DNA from: Streptomyces rishiriensis
GTDB lineage: Bacteria > Actinomycetota > Actinomycetes > Streptomycetales > Streptomycetaceae
Direction of reading: 5' to 3'
Assembly: GCF_030815485.1 (NCBI RefSeq)
Contig: NZ_JAUSWV010000002.1
Location: 3,038,001 to 3,102,000 of the forward strand
DNA: 64,000 nt
The position numbers and the translations under genes were made by a program. Positions 35,190 to 43,444 of the stretch are shown piece by piece. The notes under the pieces were generated by a model that saw only the letters and a list, made by a program, of their open reading frames with translations, did not search any database and was not told the origin of the DNA. How positions within the stretch are numbered: position 1 is the first letter of the stretch; each line of letters starts with the position of its first letter.

Positions 35190-35308
35190 ACAGGCGTGGG
35201 CCGGTGAACGGGCGCGGATCGGTGAACGGGCGTCTCCCGGTGGGCAGGAGCGTGTCGGTGGGCGGGGGCGAACCGGCGGAAGGAGGCGTACCGGTGGGAG
35301 GGGGCGTG
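35183..35308 (+). repeat. Seven 18-bp tandem repeats at the glnX/glnH junction
   Basis: Seven units of 18 bp (consensus CCGGTGAACGGGCGCGGA, degenerating downstream) run from the glnX stop to just before glnH ATG 35312. The period is a multiple of three, and almost every unit carries an in-frame GTG, so up to six alternative starts for glnH exist; only the one at 35294 has a strong AAGGAGG in front. Confidence 0.85.
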
Positions 35309-36343
35309 ACGATGCGTGTGCGACGGGTGCGAGCCGGCCTGAAGGGCTGGGGCGGAGTGGGCGCGATGGCGGGCCTGTGCGCTCTCGCGCTGGCCTTCGT
35401 CCTGCTGCTGCCGTGGACGACCCGGTCGCCCGGCGACGGAAGCACCGGCCGGGCCGGGCAGGGCATCGCCGCGGGCTCCCAGGCGGCCGACGCCGACTGC
35501 ACGGACCCGGAGAAGCGGACGCCCGCGCCGTCGAGCGCGGACGGTCCGACGATCGCCGCCATCAAGGCCCGGCAGGGCGAGAAGCGCAAGCTGATCGTCG
35601 GCGTCGACCAGAACAGCTACCGCTGGGGTTACCGCGACCCCAACAACACGGGCGCCGAGCTGGAGGGCTTCGACATCGACCTGGTCCACCGGATCGCCCA
35701 GGACATCCTCGGCGACCCGAACGCCGTCCAGTTCAAGGCCATCCCGACCAACCAGCGCATCCCGGCCATCCAGGAGGGCCGGGTCGACATGGTCGTCCGC
35801 ACCATGACGATCTCCTGCACCCGCCTGGACGACGTCGCCTTCTCCGCGCCCTACTTCAAGACGGGACAGCAGGTCCTCGCGCCCAAGTCCTCGACGATCA
35901 AGGGCTACGACGACACGCTGGCGAAGAAGAAGATCTGCACGGCGACCGGTTCGACGGCCAACACCAAGCTGGTCGACGACAAGAAGGCCGGGAAGATCGC
36001 CTCCAGTGCGGTGATCGCCACCCCCGTGCCCAACCAGCTCGACTGTCTCGTGCGGTTGCAGCTAGGCGAGGTGGACGCGGTCGTCACCGACGGCGCGCTT
36101 GCGGCCAGTCAGGCCGCCCAGGACCCCACGGTCGAACTGAAGGGCGCCCCCTTCACGACCGAGTACTACGGCGTGGCCATGAAGAAGACCGCGACGGATC
36201 TGGTACGCCGGGTCAACCAGACCCTGGTGGAGTACCGCGCGAGCGGCTGGCAGGCCTCGTACGACAAGTGGCTGTCGGCGACACTGGGCGGTGACGCGAC
36301 GAAGTCGAAGCCGCCCGTGCCGCAGTACCTGAGCACAGGCTGA
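35294..36343 (+). CDS. glnH: GlnH-like amino-acid-binding protein, membrane anchored
   Basis: A family 3 extracytoplasmic binding protein of 349 residues from GTG 35294 (AAGGAGG seven bases upstream); ATG 35312 and the overlapping GTG 35186 are alternatives. A basic N-terminus and a hydrophobic helix (AGLCALALAFVLLLPW) anchor it. The binding domain starts LIVGVDQNSYRWGY, with LEGFDIDLVHRIAQD, AIQEGRVDMVVRTMTISC and GEVDAVVTDGALAA, the Glu/Asp/Gln type. In mycobacteria GlnH binds aspartate or glutamate and signals through GlnX to PknG. No amino-acid permease or ATPase genes are nearby, which supports a sensory role rather than transport. Confidence 0.78.
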   Translation: MGGGVTMRVRRVRAGLKGWGGVGAMAGLCALALAFVLLLPWTTRSPGDGSTGRAGQGIAAGSQAADADCTDPEKRTPAPSSADGPTIAAIKARQGEKRKLIVGVDQNSYRWGYRDPNNTGAELEGFDIDLVHRIAQDILGDPNAVQFKAIPTNQRIPAIQEGRVDMVVRTMTISCTRLDDVAFSAPYFKTGQQVLAPKSSTIKGYDDTLAKKKICTATGSTANTKLVDDKKAGKIASSAVIATPVPNQLDCLVRLQLGEVDAVVTDGALAASQAAQDPTVELKGAPFTTEYYGVAMKKTATDLVRRVNQTLVEYRASGWQASYDKWLSATLGGDATKSKPPVPQYLSTG

Positions 36344-36417
36344 CGGACCGGCGGGTAGGACGGCAGGGCAGGCGGCGGACGAAGCCGAGAGACCGACACA
36401 GCAGCGAGAGGTGATCG

Positions 36418-37752
36418 ATGGGCGTCACGGGACCCCCCGGGCCGGTGATGGACCGGGACGAGGTCGACCGTGCGCTGGCGCGGCTCGGCGCGGAGCACGA
36501 GGCGATCGAGACCTCGCTCCTCGCCCTCCAGGACCACGCGGGCCGCAGACTTCTCGAGGGCGCCGAACTGACCGGTGTCACCAAGGACCGCTGGGCGTCC
36601 GCGGAGGCGGCGATCACGCTGCTGTGGACGTACTTCGACGCGTACACGGACGCGCTGCGCGGCGCCCGCGACATCCGCTCGCGGCGCCGCTGGTCCAGCC
36701 GCGAGGATCTGGCGGAGCTGACGGAACTGCTGCGCGGCGAGTCGGTCACGGTGGCGGGTTCCGCCGCCGGTACGGCCGCCACCGCCAACGCGCCCACGCT
36801 GCACGGAGCCGGCCGGCTCAGCCACAGCTTCTCCCTCAGTACCCTCGTCGACCGGATGAACGAGCTCTACGCGTCCTCGCTCGACATGGTCGTCACCGCC
36901 GACGCGGTGTGGTCGGCGCTGCCCGCCCGGATAGATCTCCTGGCCGCGGAGCTTCAGCGCACCCGCCGGCTCGCGCACTCCGTCGGCGTCCGCCCGGGCG
37001 AACACCCGGCGGGCGACGACCTGGAGCGCATCACCCGCACCCTGACCTCCCTGCGCGAGCAGGTGGTGTCGGACCCGCTCGCCTTCTGGGTCCCCGCGCA
37101 GGGCAGTTCGGCGCCGGGCGGCGGCCGTCCGGACACCACGGTGTACGACCGTGAGGCGCGCGCCCTGGAGGACGTACGACGGGAGATCGACGCGGTACTG
37201 ACGGTTCGTCAGGACGCCGAGCAGCGGCTGGTGAGGCTGCGGGACATCCTCAGCCGGGCCGACCGGACGCTCGCCGAGGCGCGCACCGCGCGCGGCGAGG
37301 TCCTCGCGAAGATCGCGGCGACGGAGGTGCCGGTGGTCAGCGGCCCGCCGACCGCGCTCCAGGAGCAGCTCGCGACGGCCGCCGAGTACCGCAGGCACGC
37401 CCAGTGGCACCGCCTGTCCCCGCTCCTGGAGTCCCTGGAGCAGAAGGCGGAGGACGAACTGCTGCGTGCGCGCGAGTCGCTGACCGCGGTCACCCAGCCG
37501 CTGGCGGTGCGCGCGGAGCTGCGCGGCCGTCTCGACGCGTACAAGGCGAAGGTCGCCCGGCACGGACTCGCCGAGGACCCGTTCCTCATCGAGCGCTACG
37601 ACGCGGCGCGCCGCATGCTGTGGAGCGCGCCCTGTGATCTGCGCGTCGCCGGACAGGCCGTCCTGCGCTACCAGCAGGCGGCCGCCGAACTGCTCACGGC
37701 ACCGCGCGTGCCGGAGCAGGGTGGACCTCAGGACCGTAGGGGGGAGCAGTAG
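36418..37752 (+). CDS. Coiled-coil protein between glnH and pknG, unknown function
   Basis: A 444-residue soluble, largely helical protein with heptad-like stretches (VDRALARLGAEHEAIETSLL, DAEQRLVRLRDILSRADRTL, LEQKAEDELLRARESL) and no catalytic motif. It ends two bases before the pknG start. It has no counterpart in the three-gene mycobacterial locus, as far as I know. It may be a scaffold or adaptor linking the sensor to the kinase; its Ala/Leu/Arg/Glu composition suits protein-protein contact. The start ATG follows AGAGGTGA. Function is unknown. Confidence 0.75.
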   Translation: MGVTGPPGPVMDRDEVDRALARLGAEHEAIETSLLALQDHAGRRLLEGAELTGVTKDRWASAEAAITLLWTYFDAYTDALRGARDIRSRRRWSSREDLAELTELLRGESVTVAGSAAGTAATANAPTLHGAGRLSHSFSLSTLVDRMNELYASSLDMVVTADAVWSALPARIDLLAAELQRTRRLAHSVGVRPGEHPAGDDLERITRTLTSLREQVVSDPLAFWVPAQGSSAPGGGRPDTTVYDREARALEDVRREIDAVLTVRQDAEQRLVRLRDILSRADRTLAEARTARGEVLAKIAATEVPVVSGPPTALQEQLATAAEYRRHAQWHRLSPLLESLEQKAEDELLRARESLTAVTQPLAVRAELRGRLDAYKAKVARHGLAEDPFLIERYDAARRMLWSAPCDLRVAGQAVLRYQQAAAELLTAPRVPEQGGPQDRRGEQ

Positions 37753-37754
37753 CC

Positions 37755-40391
37755 ATGAGTCAGGCAGGGCAGGCGTGTCAGCGGCCGGGCTGCGAGGGGT
37801 CGTACGAGGACGTGGGCGGCGGCGAGCTGTACTGCGACACCTGCGGTCTGGCGCCGGTCGTCTCGCCGAGCGGGCTGGTCGGCTCAGCGCCGACCGGGGT
37901 GACCGGCGGCGGCAAGGGCTCGGCACGCGGCGCCGGTTCGCGGGCCAGCGGGCGCAGTGCCCGCAGCACCCGTACGTCGTCGCAGTCTTCGAAGTCGCGT
38001 CGCTCGGTGTCCGGGCGGCTGTCCCGGTCGCTCTCGGGCACGTCGACGGGCCGCTCGGTGTCGGTGCGCAGCTCCGGCTCGACCGCGGGGTCGTCCGGGC
38101 GGGCCCGGCTCGGCGCCGGCCTGGTCACGGTGCCGCAGGTGCCGAGACCCGACCCCCGTGTGATGGTGCAGGAGAATCCCGAGGTGCCGGAGCGCAAGCG
38201 ATTCTGCTCGCGCTCCGACTGCGGTGCCCCGGTGGGACGTTCGCGCGGTGAGCGGGAAGGCCGCACGGAGGGCTTCTGCACCAAGTGCGGCCACCCGTAC
38301 TCCTTCGTGCCGAAGCTGAAGGCGGGCGACGTCGTGCACGGCCAGTACGAGGTCGTGGGCGCGCTGGCGCACGGTGGGCTCGGCTGGGTCTATCTGGCGG
38401 TCGACCGCGCGGTCTCCGACCGGTGGGTGGTGCTCAAGGGCCTCCTGGACACCGGCGACCAGGACGCGATGGCCGCGGCCATCTCCGAACGGCGCTTCCT
38501 CGCCGAGATCGAGCACGCCAACATCGTGCGGATCTACAACTTCGTCGAGCACCTCGACCAGCGCACCGGCTCGCTCGACGGCTACATCGTCATGGAGTAC
38601 GTCGGCGGCAAGTCGCTCAAGGAGATCGCCAACGACCGCCGCACTCCGCAGGGCAAGCGGGATCCGCTTCCCGTGGAGCAGGCGTGCGCGTACGGCATCG
38701 AGGCGCTCGAGGCACTCGGCCATCTGCACAGCCGTAACCTGCTGTACTGCGACTTCAAGGTCGACAACGCGATCCAGACCGAGGACCAGCTCAAACTGAT
38801 CGACATGGGCGCGGTCCGGAGAATGGACGACGACGAGTCGGCCATCTACGGCACGGTCGGCTACCAGGGTCCGGAGGTAGCGGAGGTCGGGCCGTCCATC
38901 GCGTCCGACCTGTACACGGTGGGCCGTACGCTCGCCGTCCTGACCTTCGACTTCCAGGGCTACACGACCGTCTTCGTCGACTCGCTGCCCGACCCCGACA
39001 ACATCGAGGTCTTCCGCCAGTACGAGTCGTTCTACCGGCTGCTGGTCCGCGCCACCGACCCCGACCCGGCCCGCAGGTTCGCCTCGGCGCAGGAGATGGC
39101 GGAGCAGCTGACCGGCGTGCTGCGCGAGGTCGTCTCGCTCCAGAGCGGCCGGGCCCGGCCCGCGCTGTCGACCCTGTTCGGGCCGGAGGTCAAGGTCACG
39201 GACACGGAGCTGTTCCCCAGGCCGGCCGGCGAGGTGTCCCGGCTGGGCGCGCGGATCGCCGTCAGGCCGCCGCGTCGGTTCGGCGGTTCGGGCACCACGC
39301 CGGCCCTGCCCGGCGGCGCTCCCGCGTTCGCCGGCGCCGCTCCCGCGCTTCCCGGTGCCGCCGCCTTCGTCGGTGGCTCCGGGCCGGCGGGCTCCGGCGG
39401 TGGCGCGTCGTCGGGCGCCGGGAGCACCGTCGCCGCGAGGGCCGTCGCCCCCGGCCTCGTGAAGACCGTCCCCGCGCCCGCCGCCGCGCTCGCGCTGCCC
39501 GCTCCGCACGTCGACGCCAACGACCCCAACGCGGGTTTCCTCGCCGGGCTGCTGGCGTCCGCGCCGAGCGAGCTGATCACGGCTCTCGCGGCCGCGCCGG
39601 CGCCGTCGGTCGAGACCCGGCTGCGGCAGATCCGCGCCTGGCTGGAGAACGGCGACCACCAGGCCGCCCTCATGTCCCTGCAGAAACTCGAGGGCGAACG
39701 GCCCGACGACTGGCGGGTGGTCTGGTACCGGGGAGTCACCTCGCTGGTCACCGGCGACCACGAGGGCGCCGCGCTCGCCTTCGACGCGATCTACGACGCC
39801 TTCCCGGGCGAGCCCTCGCCCAAGCTGGCGCTCGGCCTGTGCGCGGAGGTGCTGGGGCAGCTGGACAACGCCGCCGAGTACTACCGCCTGGTCTGGTCGA
39901 CCGATCCGAGCTTCGTTAGCTCCGCGTTCGGCCTGGCCCGCGTCCAGCTCGCGGCCGGGGACCGCCGGAGCGCCGTGCGTACGCTGGAATCGGTGCCGGA
40001 GTCCTCCATCCACTACACGGCGGCCCGGGTGGCCGCCGTGCGGGCCCGGCTGCGGGAGCGGACCGCACTCGCCTCCGACGTACCCTTCCTGGAGGACCTC
40101 ACCGCCGCCGCGGCCCAGGTCGAGGCGCTGGACGCGTACGGTCTGGATCCGACGCGACGCGAGCAGTTGTCCGCCGAAGTCCTCGGCTGCGCCCTCGACT
40201 GGATACTCTCCGGTGGCCAGGGCGCGGGCTCGGCCGCCGGGGTGCTGCTCGGCAGTGAACTGGACGAGCGGGGACTGCGCTTCGGCCTGGAGCGCTCGTA
40301 CCGCACGCTGGCCCGGCTGGCGACCGGCGGCGAGGAAAGGATCGACCTGGTGGAACGTGCCAATCGTTACCGCCCCCGGACGTGGGTGTAG
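37755..40391 (+). CDS. pknG: Serine/threonine kinase PknG
   Basis: An 878-residue soluble kinase with PknG architecture. Residues 8-31 form an extra zinc knuckle (CQRPGCE...YCDTC). A 60-residue Ser/Arg-rich linker follows, then the rubredoxin-like pair CSRSDC and CTKC near 152-178. The kinase domain (about 185-455) has GALAHGGLG, Lys in VVLKGL, the non-RD catalytic loop LLYCDFKVDNA and DMG instead of DFG, all PknG traits. A Pro/Ala-rich linker and TPR-like helices make up residues 600-878. In relatives PknG phosphorylates an FHA protein (GarA/OdhI) that controls 2-oxoglutarate metabolism. Confidence 0.93.
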   Translation: MSQAGQACQRPGCEGSYEDVGGGELYCDTCGLAPVVSPSGLVGSAPTGVTGGGKGSARGAGSRASGRSARSTRTSSQSSKSRRSVSGRLSRSLSGTSTGRSVSVRSSGSTAGSSGRARLGAGLVTVPQVPRPDPRVMVQENPEVPERKRFCSRSDCGAPVGRSRGEREGRTEGFCTKCGHPYSFVPKLKAGDVVHGQYEVVGALAHGGLGWVYLAVDRAVSDRWVVLKGLLDTGDQDAMAAAISERRFLAEIEHANIVRIYNFVEHLDQRTGSLDGYIVMEYVGGKSLKEIANDRRTPQGKRDPLPVEQACAYGIEALEALGHLHSRNLLYCDFKVDNAIQTEDQLKLIDMGAVRRMDDDESAIYGTVGYQGPEVAEVGPSIASDLYTVGRTLAVLTFDFQGYTTVFVDSLPDPDNIEVFRQYESFYRLLVRATDPDPARRFASAQEMAEQLTGVLREVVSLQSGRARPALSTLFGPEVKVTDTELFPRPAGEVSRLGARIAVRPPRRFGGSGTTPALPGGAPAFAGAAPALPGAAAFVGGSGPAGSGGGASSGAGSTVAARAVAPGLVKTVPAPAAALALPAPHVDANDPNAGFLAGLLASAPSELITALAAAPAPSVETRLRQIRAWLENGDHQAALMSLQKLEGERPDDWRVVWYRGVTSLVTGDHEGAALAFDAIYDAFPGEPSPKLALGLCAEVLGQLDNAAEYYRLVWSTDPSFVSSAFGLARVQLAAGDRRSAVRTLESVPESSIHYTAARVAAVRARLRERTALASDVPFLEDLTAAAAQVEALDAYGLDPTRREQLSAEVLGCALDWILSGGQGAGSAAGVLLGSELDERGLRFGLERSYRTLARLATGGEERIDLVERANRYRPRTWV

Positions 40392-40394
40392 TTG

Positions 40395-41894
40395 ATGTCC
40401 CAGATGCCCCGGCAGGCCGCTCTGCCGACGTGTCCGAGCTGCGCGGAGCCGCTCGACGCGGGTGACCGTTTCTGCGGTGCGTGCGGATACGACCTGTCCG
40501 CCGTGCCGTCGCGACCGGACGACCACCCGACCCTCACCATGAACGCCCCGGCCCAGCCGGCTCCCCCGGAAGCGGCGACGGGTCCGGCGGGGCCGACGGT
40601 CAGCGGTGCGGGCGTACCGGGTGCCGACCCGAACGGCATCCCCGCGAGCGGCGCCGGTGCGCACCAGGTGAGTGGTGCGGGCGCGCACGGTGCCGGCGTG
40701 GGCGGCGTCGCCACCGCGGCGCTGCCTCCTGAGGGCGCGCTGCCGCCGCCGTCGGGTCCCGGTGCGCCGATGCCGCCGCAGGGTTCCGGTGCACCGGTGC
40801 CGCCCGGCTCCCCGCTCCCTCCGCGACCCGCCCCCTCCTCCCCTTCCCCCGCCTCCGGTGACCCGGGAGGCGCCGATGTCCCCGGTGTGCGGTTCGACCG
40901 GCCCTCGGAGCCCGACGAGTACGCCCTGCAGGCGCCGGACCCCCGGGTCGCCGCCGAGGCCGCCGCGGTGGCCGAGACCAACCAGGTCTGCGTGGCCTGC
41001 CGGGCGGGCCGGGTCGACGACGACGGGTACTGCGAGAACTGCGGGCACGCGCAGCCGCGCGAACGCGACCACATGGAGCAGGAGTCGGGGCCCTTGGCCG
41101 CCGTCAGCGACCGCGGTCTGCGCCACCACCGCAACGAGGACGCCTTCGGCCTCGGCCGCACCGCCCTGCCGGACGGCTCGCCCGCGCTCGTGGCGATCGT
41201 CTGCGACGGCGTGTCCTCCGCGACCCGCCCGGACGAGGCCTCCCTCGCCGCGTCGAAGGCGGCCAGCAAGTCGCTGCTGGCCGCGCTGCCGCAGGGCACC
41301 CACCCGCAGCAGGCCATGCACGAGGCGATCGTCGCCGCCTCGTACGCGGTCAACGCGCTGGCCGACGAGCCGGCCACGGCCCGTGAGCAGGCCCCGCACC
41401 AGAACGCCCCGGCCTGCACCCTCGTGGGGTCGATCGTCACACCCGGGCTGCTCGTCGTCGGCTGGGTCGGCGACAGCCGCGCCTACTGGGTCCCGGCGGA
41501 CCGCAGTTCGCCCCCGGCCCGGCTCACCGAGGACGACTCCTGGGCCGCGCAGATGGTGGCCGCGGGCCTGATGAACGAGGCGGAGGCCTATGCCGACGAG
41601 CGCGCCCACGCGATCACCGGCTGGCTCGGCGCCGACGCCTACGAACTGGAGCCGCACACCGCTTCCTTCAAGCCGGACCGGCCCGGTGTGGTGGTGGTGT
41701 GCACGGACGGCCTGTGGAACTACGCCGAGGCGGCCGAGGACATGGCCGAGGTCGTCCCGCCGGACGCCTCCGCCCGCCCGCTGCACAGCGCACGCGTCCT
41801 GGTCGGCCACGCCCTGGACGGCGGGGGCCACGACAACGTAACAGTGGCCGTCGTGCCGTTCCCCGCCCCCGCGCAAGGGGCAGGATCGGCCTGA
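40395..41894 (+). CDS. PP2C-family serine/threonine phosphatase with zinc ribbons
   Basis: A 499-residue protein from ATG 40395 (three bases after the pknG stop); TTG at 40392 is less likely. The N-terminus has a zinc ribbon (CPSC...CGACG, residues 13-32), then 150 residues of low complexity (P, G, A), a second ribbon (CVACRAG...CENCG, near 197-217) and a PP2C domain: SDRGLRHHRNEDAF, VAIVCDGVSSA, GWVGDSRAYWV, VVVCTDGLWNYA and GGHDNVTVAV, with all metal-binding aspartates. It should reverse PknG phosphorylation. It is cotranscribed with pknG. Confidence 0.88.
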   Translation: MSQMPRQAALPTCPSCAEPLDAGDRFCGACGYDLSAVPSRPDDHPTLTMNAPAQPAPPEAATGPAGPTVSGAGVPGADPNGIPASGAGAHQVSGAGAHGAGVGGVATAALPPEGALPPPSGPGAPMPPQGSGAPVPPGSPLPPRPAPSSPSPASGDPGGADVPGVRFDRPSEPDEYALQAPDPRVAAEAAAVAETNQVCVACRAGRVDDDGYCENCGHAQPRERDHMEQESGPLAAVSDRGLRHHRNEDAFGLGRTALPDGSPALVAIVCDGVSSATRPDEASLAASKAASKSLLAALPQGTHPQQAMHEAIVAASYAVNALADEPATAREQAPHQNAPACTLVGSIVTPGLLVVGWVGDSRAYWVPADRSSPPARLTEDDSWAAQMVAAGLMNEAEAYADERAHAITGWLGADAYELEPHTASFKPDRPGVVVVCTDGLWNYAEAAEDMAEVVPPDASARPLHSARVLVGHALDGGGHDNVTVAVVPFPAPAQGAGSA

Positions 41895-42049
41895 GGCCGC
41901 GAACGGGAAACAACGGAAACACCGGAACACGGGGAAACGCCGGAGAACACGGGAAGCACGGGGAAGCACGCGTACGGACCGGTGGGGACCGGTCCGTATT
42001 CAGAGATCGCCCCGCGAACGTGGGGTGTCCGAGGGGGATTTGAGTAGGC
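41893..42049 (+). other. Spacer with an 80-nt T-free segment and a hairpin
   Basis: From 41893 to 41972 the plus strand contains no T, with repeated GGGGAA/GCACGG-type segments. It is followed by TACGGACCGGT-GGGG-ACCGGTCCGTA (41973-41998), an 11-bp perfect dyad. It may be an attenuator or a processing site between the phosphatase and the VWA gene, or an operator for a promoter in front of the latter. Confidence 0.5.
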
Positions 42050-43396
42050 ATGGCCATTTTCTCGAAGTCGAACGTGCCGCAGTTCTCGGTGGACGTCTAC
42101 CAGAACGAGTACCTGCCGGAGGGCGGCCGCGAGGTCAACGCGATCGTCACGGTCACCGCCACCGGCGGCGGCACGGTGGGCAGCGCGGCAGCCGCGCCGC
42201 ACCTGTACTCGCCGAGCCAGGGGCCGTCCGCCGCCGTGGCGATCATGGTGGACTGTTCCGGCTCGATGGACTATCCGCCGACCAAGATGCGCAACGCCCG
42301 CGACGCCACCGCCGCCGCCATCGACACCCTGCGCGACGGCGTGCACTTCTCGGTGATCGGCGGCACCCATGTCGCCAAGGAGGTCTACCCGGGCGGAGGC
42401 CGCCTCGCGGTCGCCGACGCGACCACCCGGGAACAGGCCAAGCAGGCGCTGCGCCGGCTGAGCGCGGGCGGCGGCACGGCGATCGGCACCTGGCTGCGGC
42501 TGGCCGACCGGCTGCTCTCGACCGCGGACGTCGCGATCCGGCACGGCATCCTGCTCACCGACGGCCGCAACGAGCACGAGTCGCCGCAGGACCTCAAGGC
42601 CGCCCTCGTCGACTGCGCCGGACGTTTCACCTGTGACGCCCGCGGTGTGGGCACCGACTGGGAAGTGAAAGAAGTCACAGGCATCGCCTCGGCCCTGCTC
42701 GGCACCGCCGACATCGTCGCCGACCCGGCCGGCCTGGCCGCCGACTTCACGCAGATGATGGAGACGGCGATGGGCAAGGAGGTCGCGGACGTCGCGCTGC
42801 GCCTGTGGACCCCGGTCGGCACCGCCATCAAGTTCGTCAAGCAGGTCGCGCCGACGGTCGAGGAGCTGACCGAACGCCGCACGGAGGCGGGGCCGCGCGC
42901 GGGTGACTACCCCACCGGTTCCTGGGGCGACGAGTCCCGCGACTACCACGTGTGTGTCGAGGTCCCGGCCGCGAACGTCGGCCAGGAGATGCTCGCCGCC
43001 CGGGTCTCGCTGGTCATCCCGCAGCCGGACCACACGGTGCAGAACCTCGGCGCGCAGGGTCTGGTGCGAGCCGTGTGGACCGACGACATGTCCGCCTCCA
43101 CGTCGATCAACCCTCAGGTCGCGCACTACACCGGCCAGGCCGAACTGGCACAGGTCATCCAACAAGGTCTCGACCTTCGCAAAGCGGGAGATATGGACGG
43201 AGCAACGGCCAAACTGGGCCGTGCCGTTCAGCTCGCGAGCGCCTCGGGGAACGGTGATACTGCGAAACTGCTTGCGAAGGTGGTGGACGTGGTCGACGCC
43301 ACGACAGGTACTGTGCGACTGAAGGCGAAGGTCACGGACGCCGACGAGATGACGCTCGAGACCCGGTCCACAAAGACTGTTCGTGTAAAGAAGTGA
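42050..43396 (+). CDS. VWA-domain protein
   Basis: A 448-residue cytoplasmic protein with a von Willebrand A domain at residues about 60-235. The MIDAS metal site is intact: DCSGSM near 74-79, the Thr in GGGTAIG and the Asp in LLTDGRN. A beta-rich middle part and a helical C-terminus (LAQVIQQGLDLRKAGDMDGA) follow. VWA/FHA/PP2C/kinase sets occur in several bacterial signalling loci, where the VWA protein is thought to bind partners through Mg2+. No signal peptide is seen. It lies 48 bp before the FHA gene. Confidence 0.85.
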   Translation: MAIFSKSNVPQFSVDVYQNEYLPEGGREVNAIVTVTATGGGTVGSAAAAPHLYSPSQGPSAAVAIMVDCSGSMDYPPTKMRNARDATAAAIDTLRDGVHFSVIGGTHVAKEVYPGGGRLAVADATTREQAKQALRRLSAGGGTAIGTWLRLADRLLSTADVAIRHGILLTDGRNEHESPQDLKAALVDCAGRFTCDARGVGTDWEVKEVTGIASALLGTADIVADPAGLAADFTQMMETAMGKEVADVALRLWTPVGTAIKFVKQVAPTVEELTERRTEAGPRAGDYPTGSWGDESRDYHVCVEVPAANVGQEMLAARVSLVIPQPDHTVQNLGAQGLVRAVWTDDMSASTSINPQVAHYTGQAELAQVIQQGLDLRKAGDMDGATAKLGRAVQLASASGNGDTAKLLAKVVDVVDATTGTVRLKAKVTDADEMTLETRSTKTVRVKK

Positions 43397-43444
43397 CCTG
43401 AACGAGCTTTTGGGACACCGAAGGAGAGAGGGGGACGCGCCGAC

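Noticed and set aside
33798..36343. An amino-acid ABC transporter
   Set aside because: A binding protein is present, but no permease or ATPase genes accompany it; the four-helix membrane protein fits GlnX, and the kinase context favours signalling.
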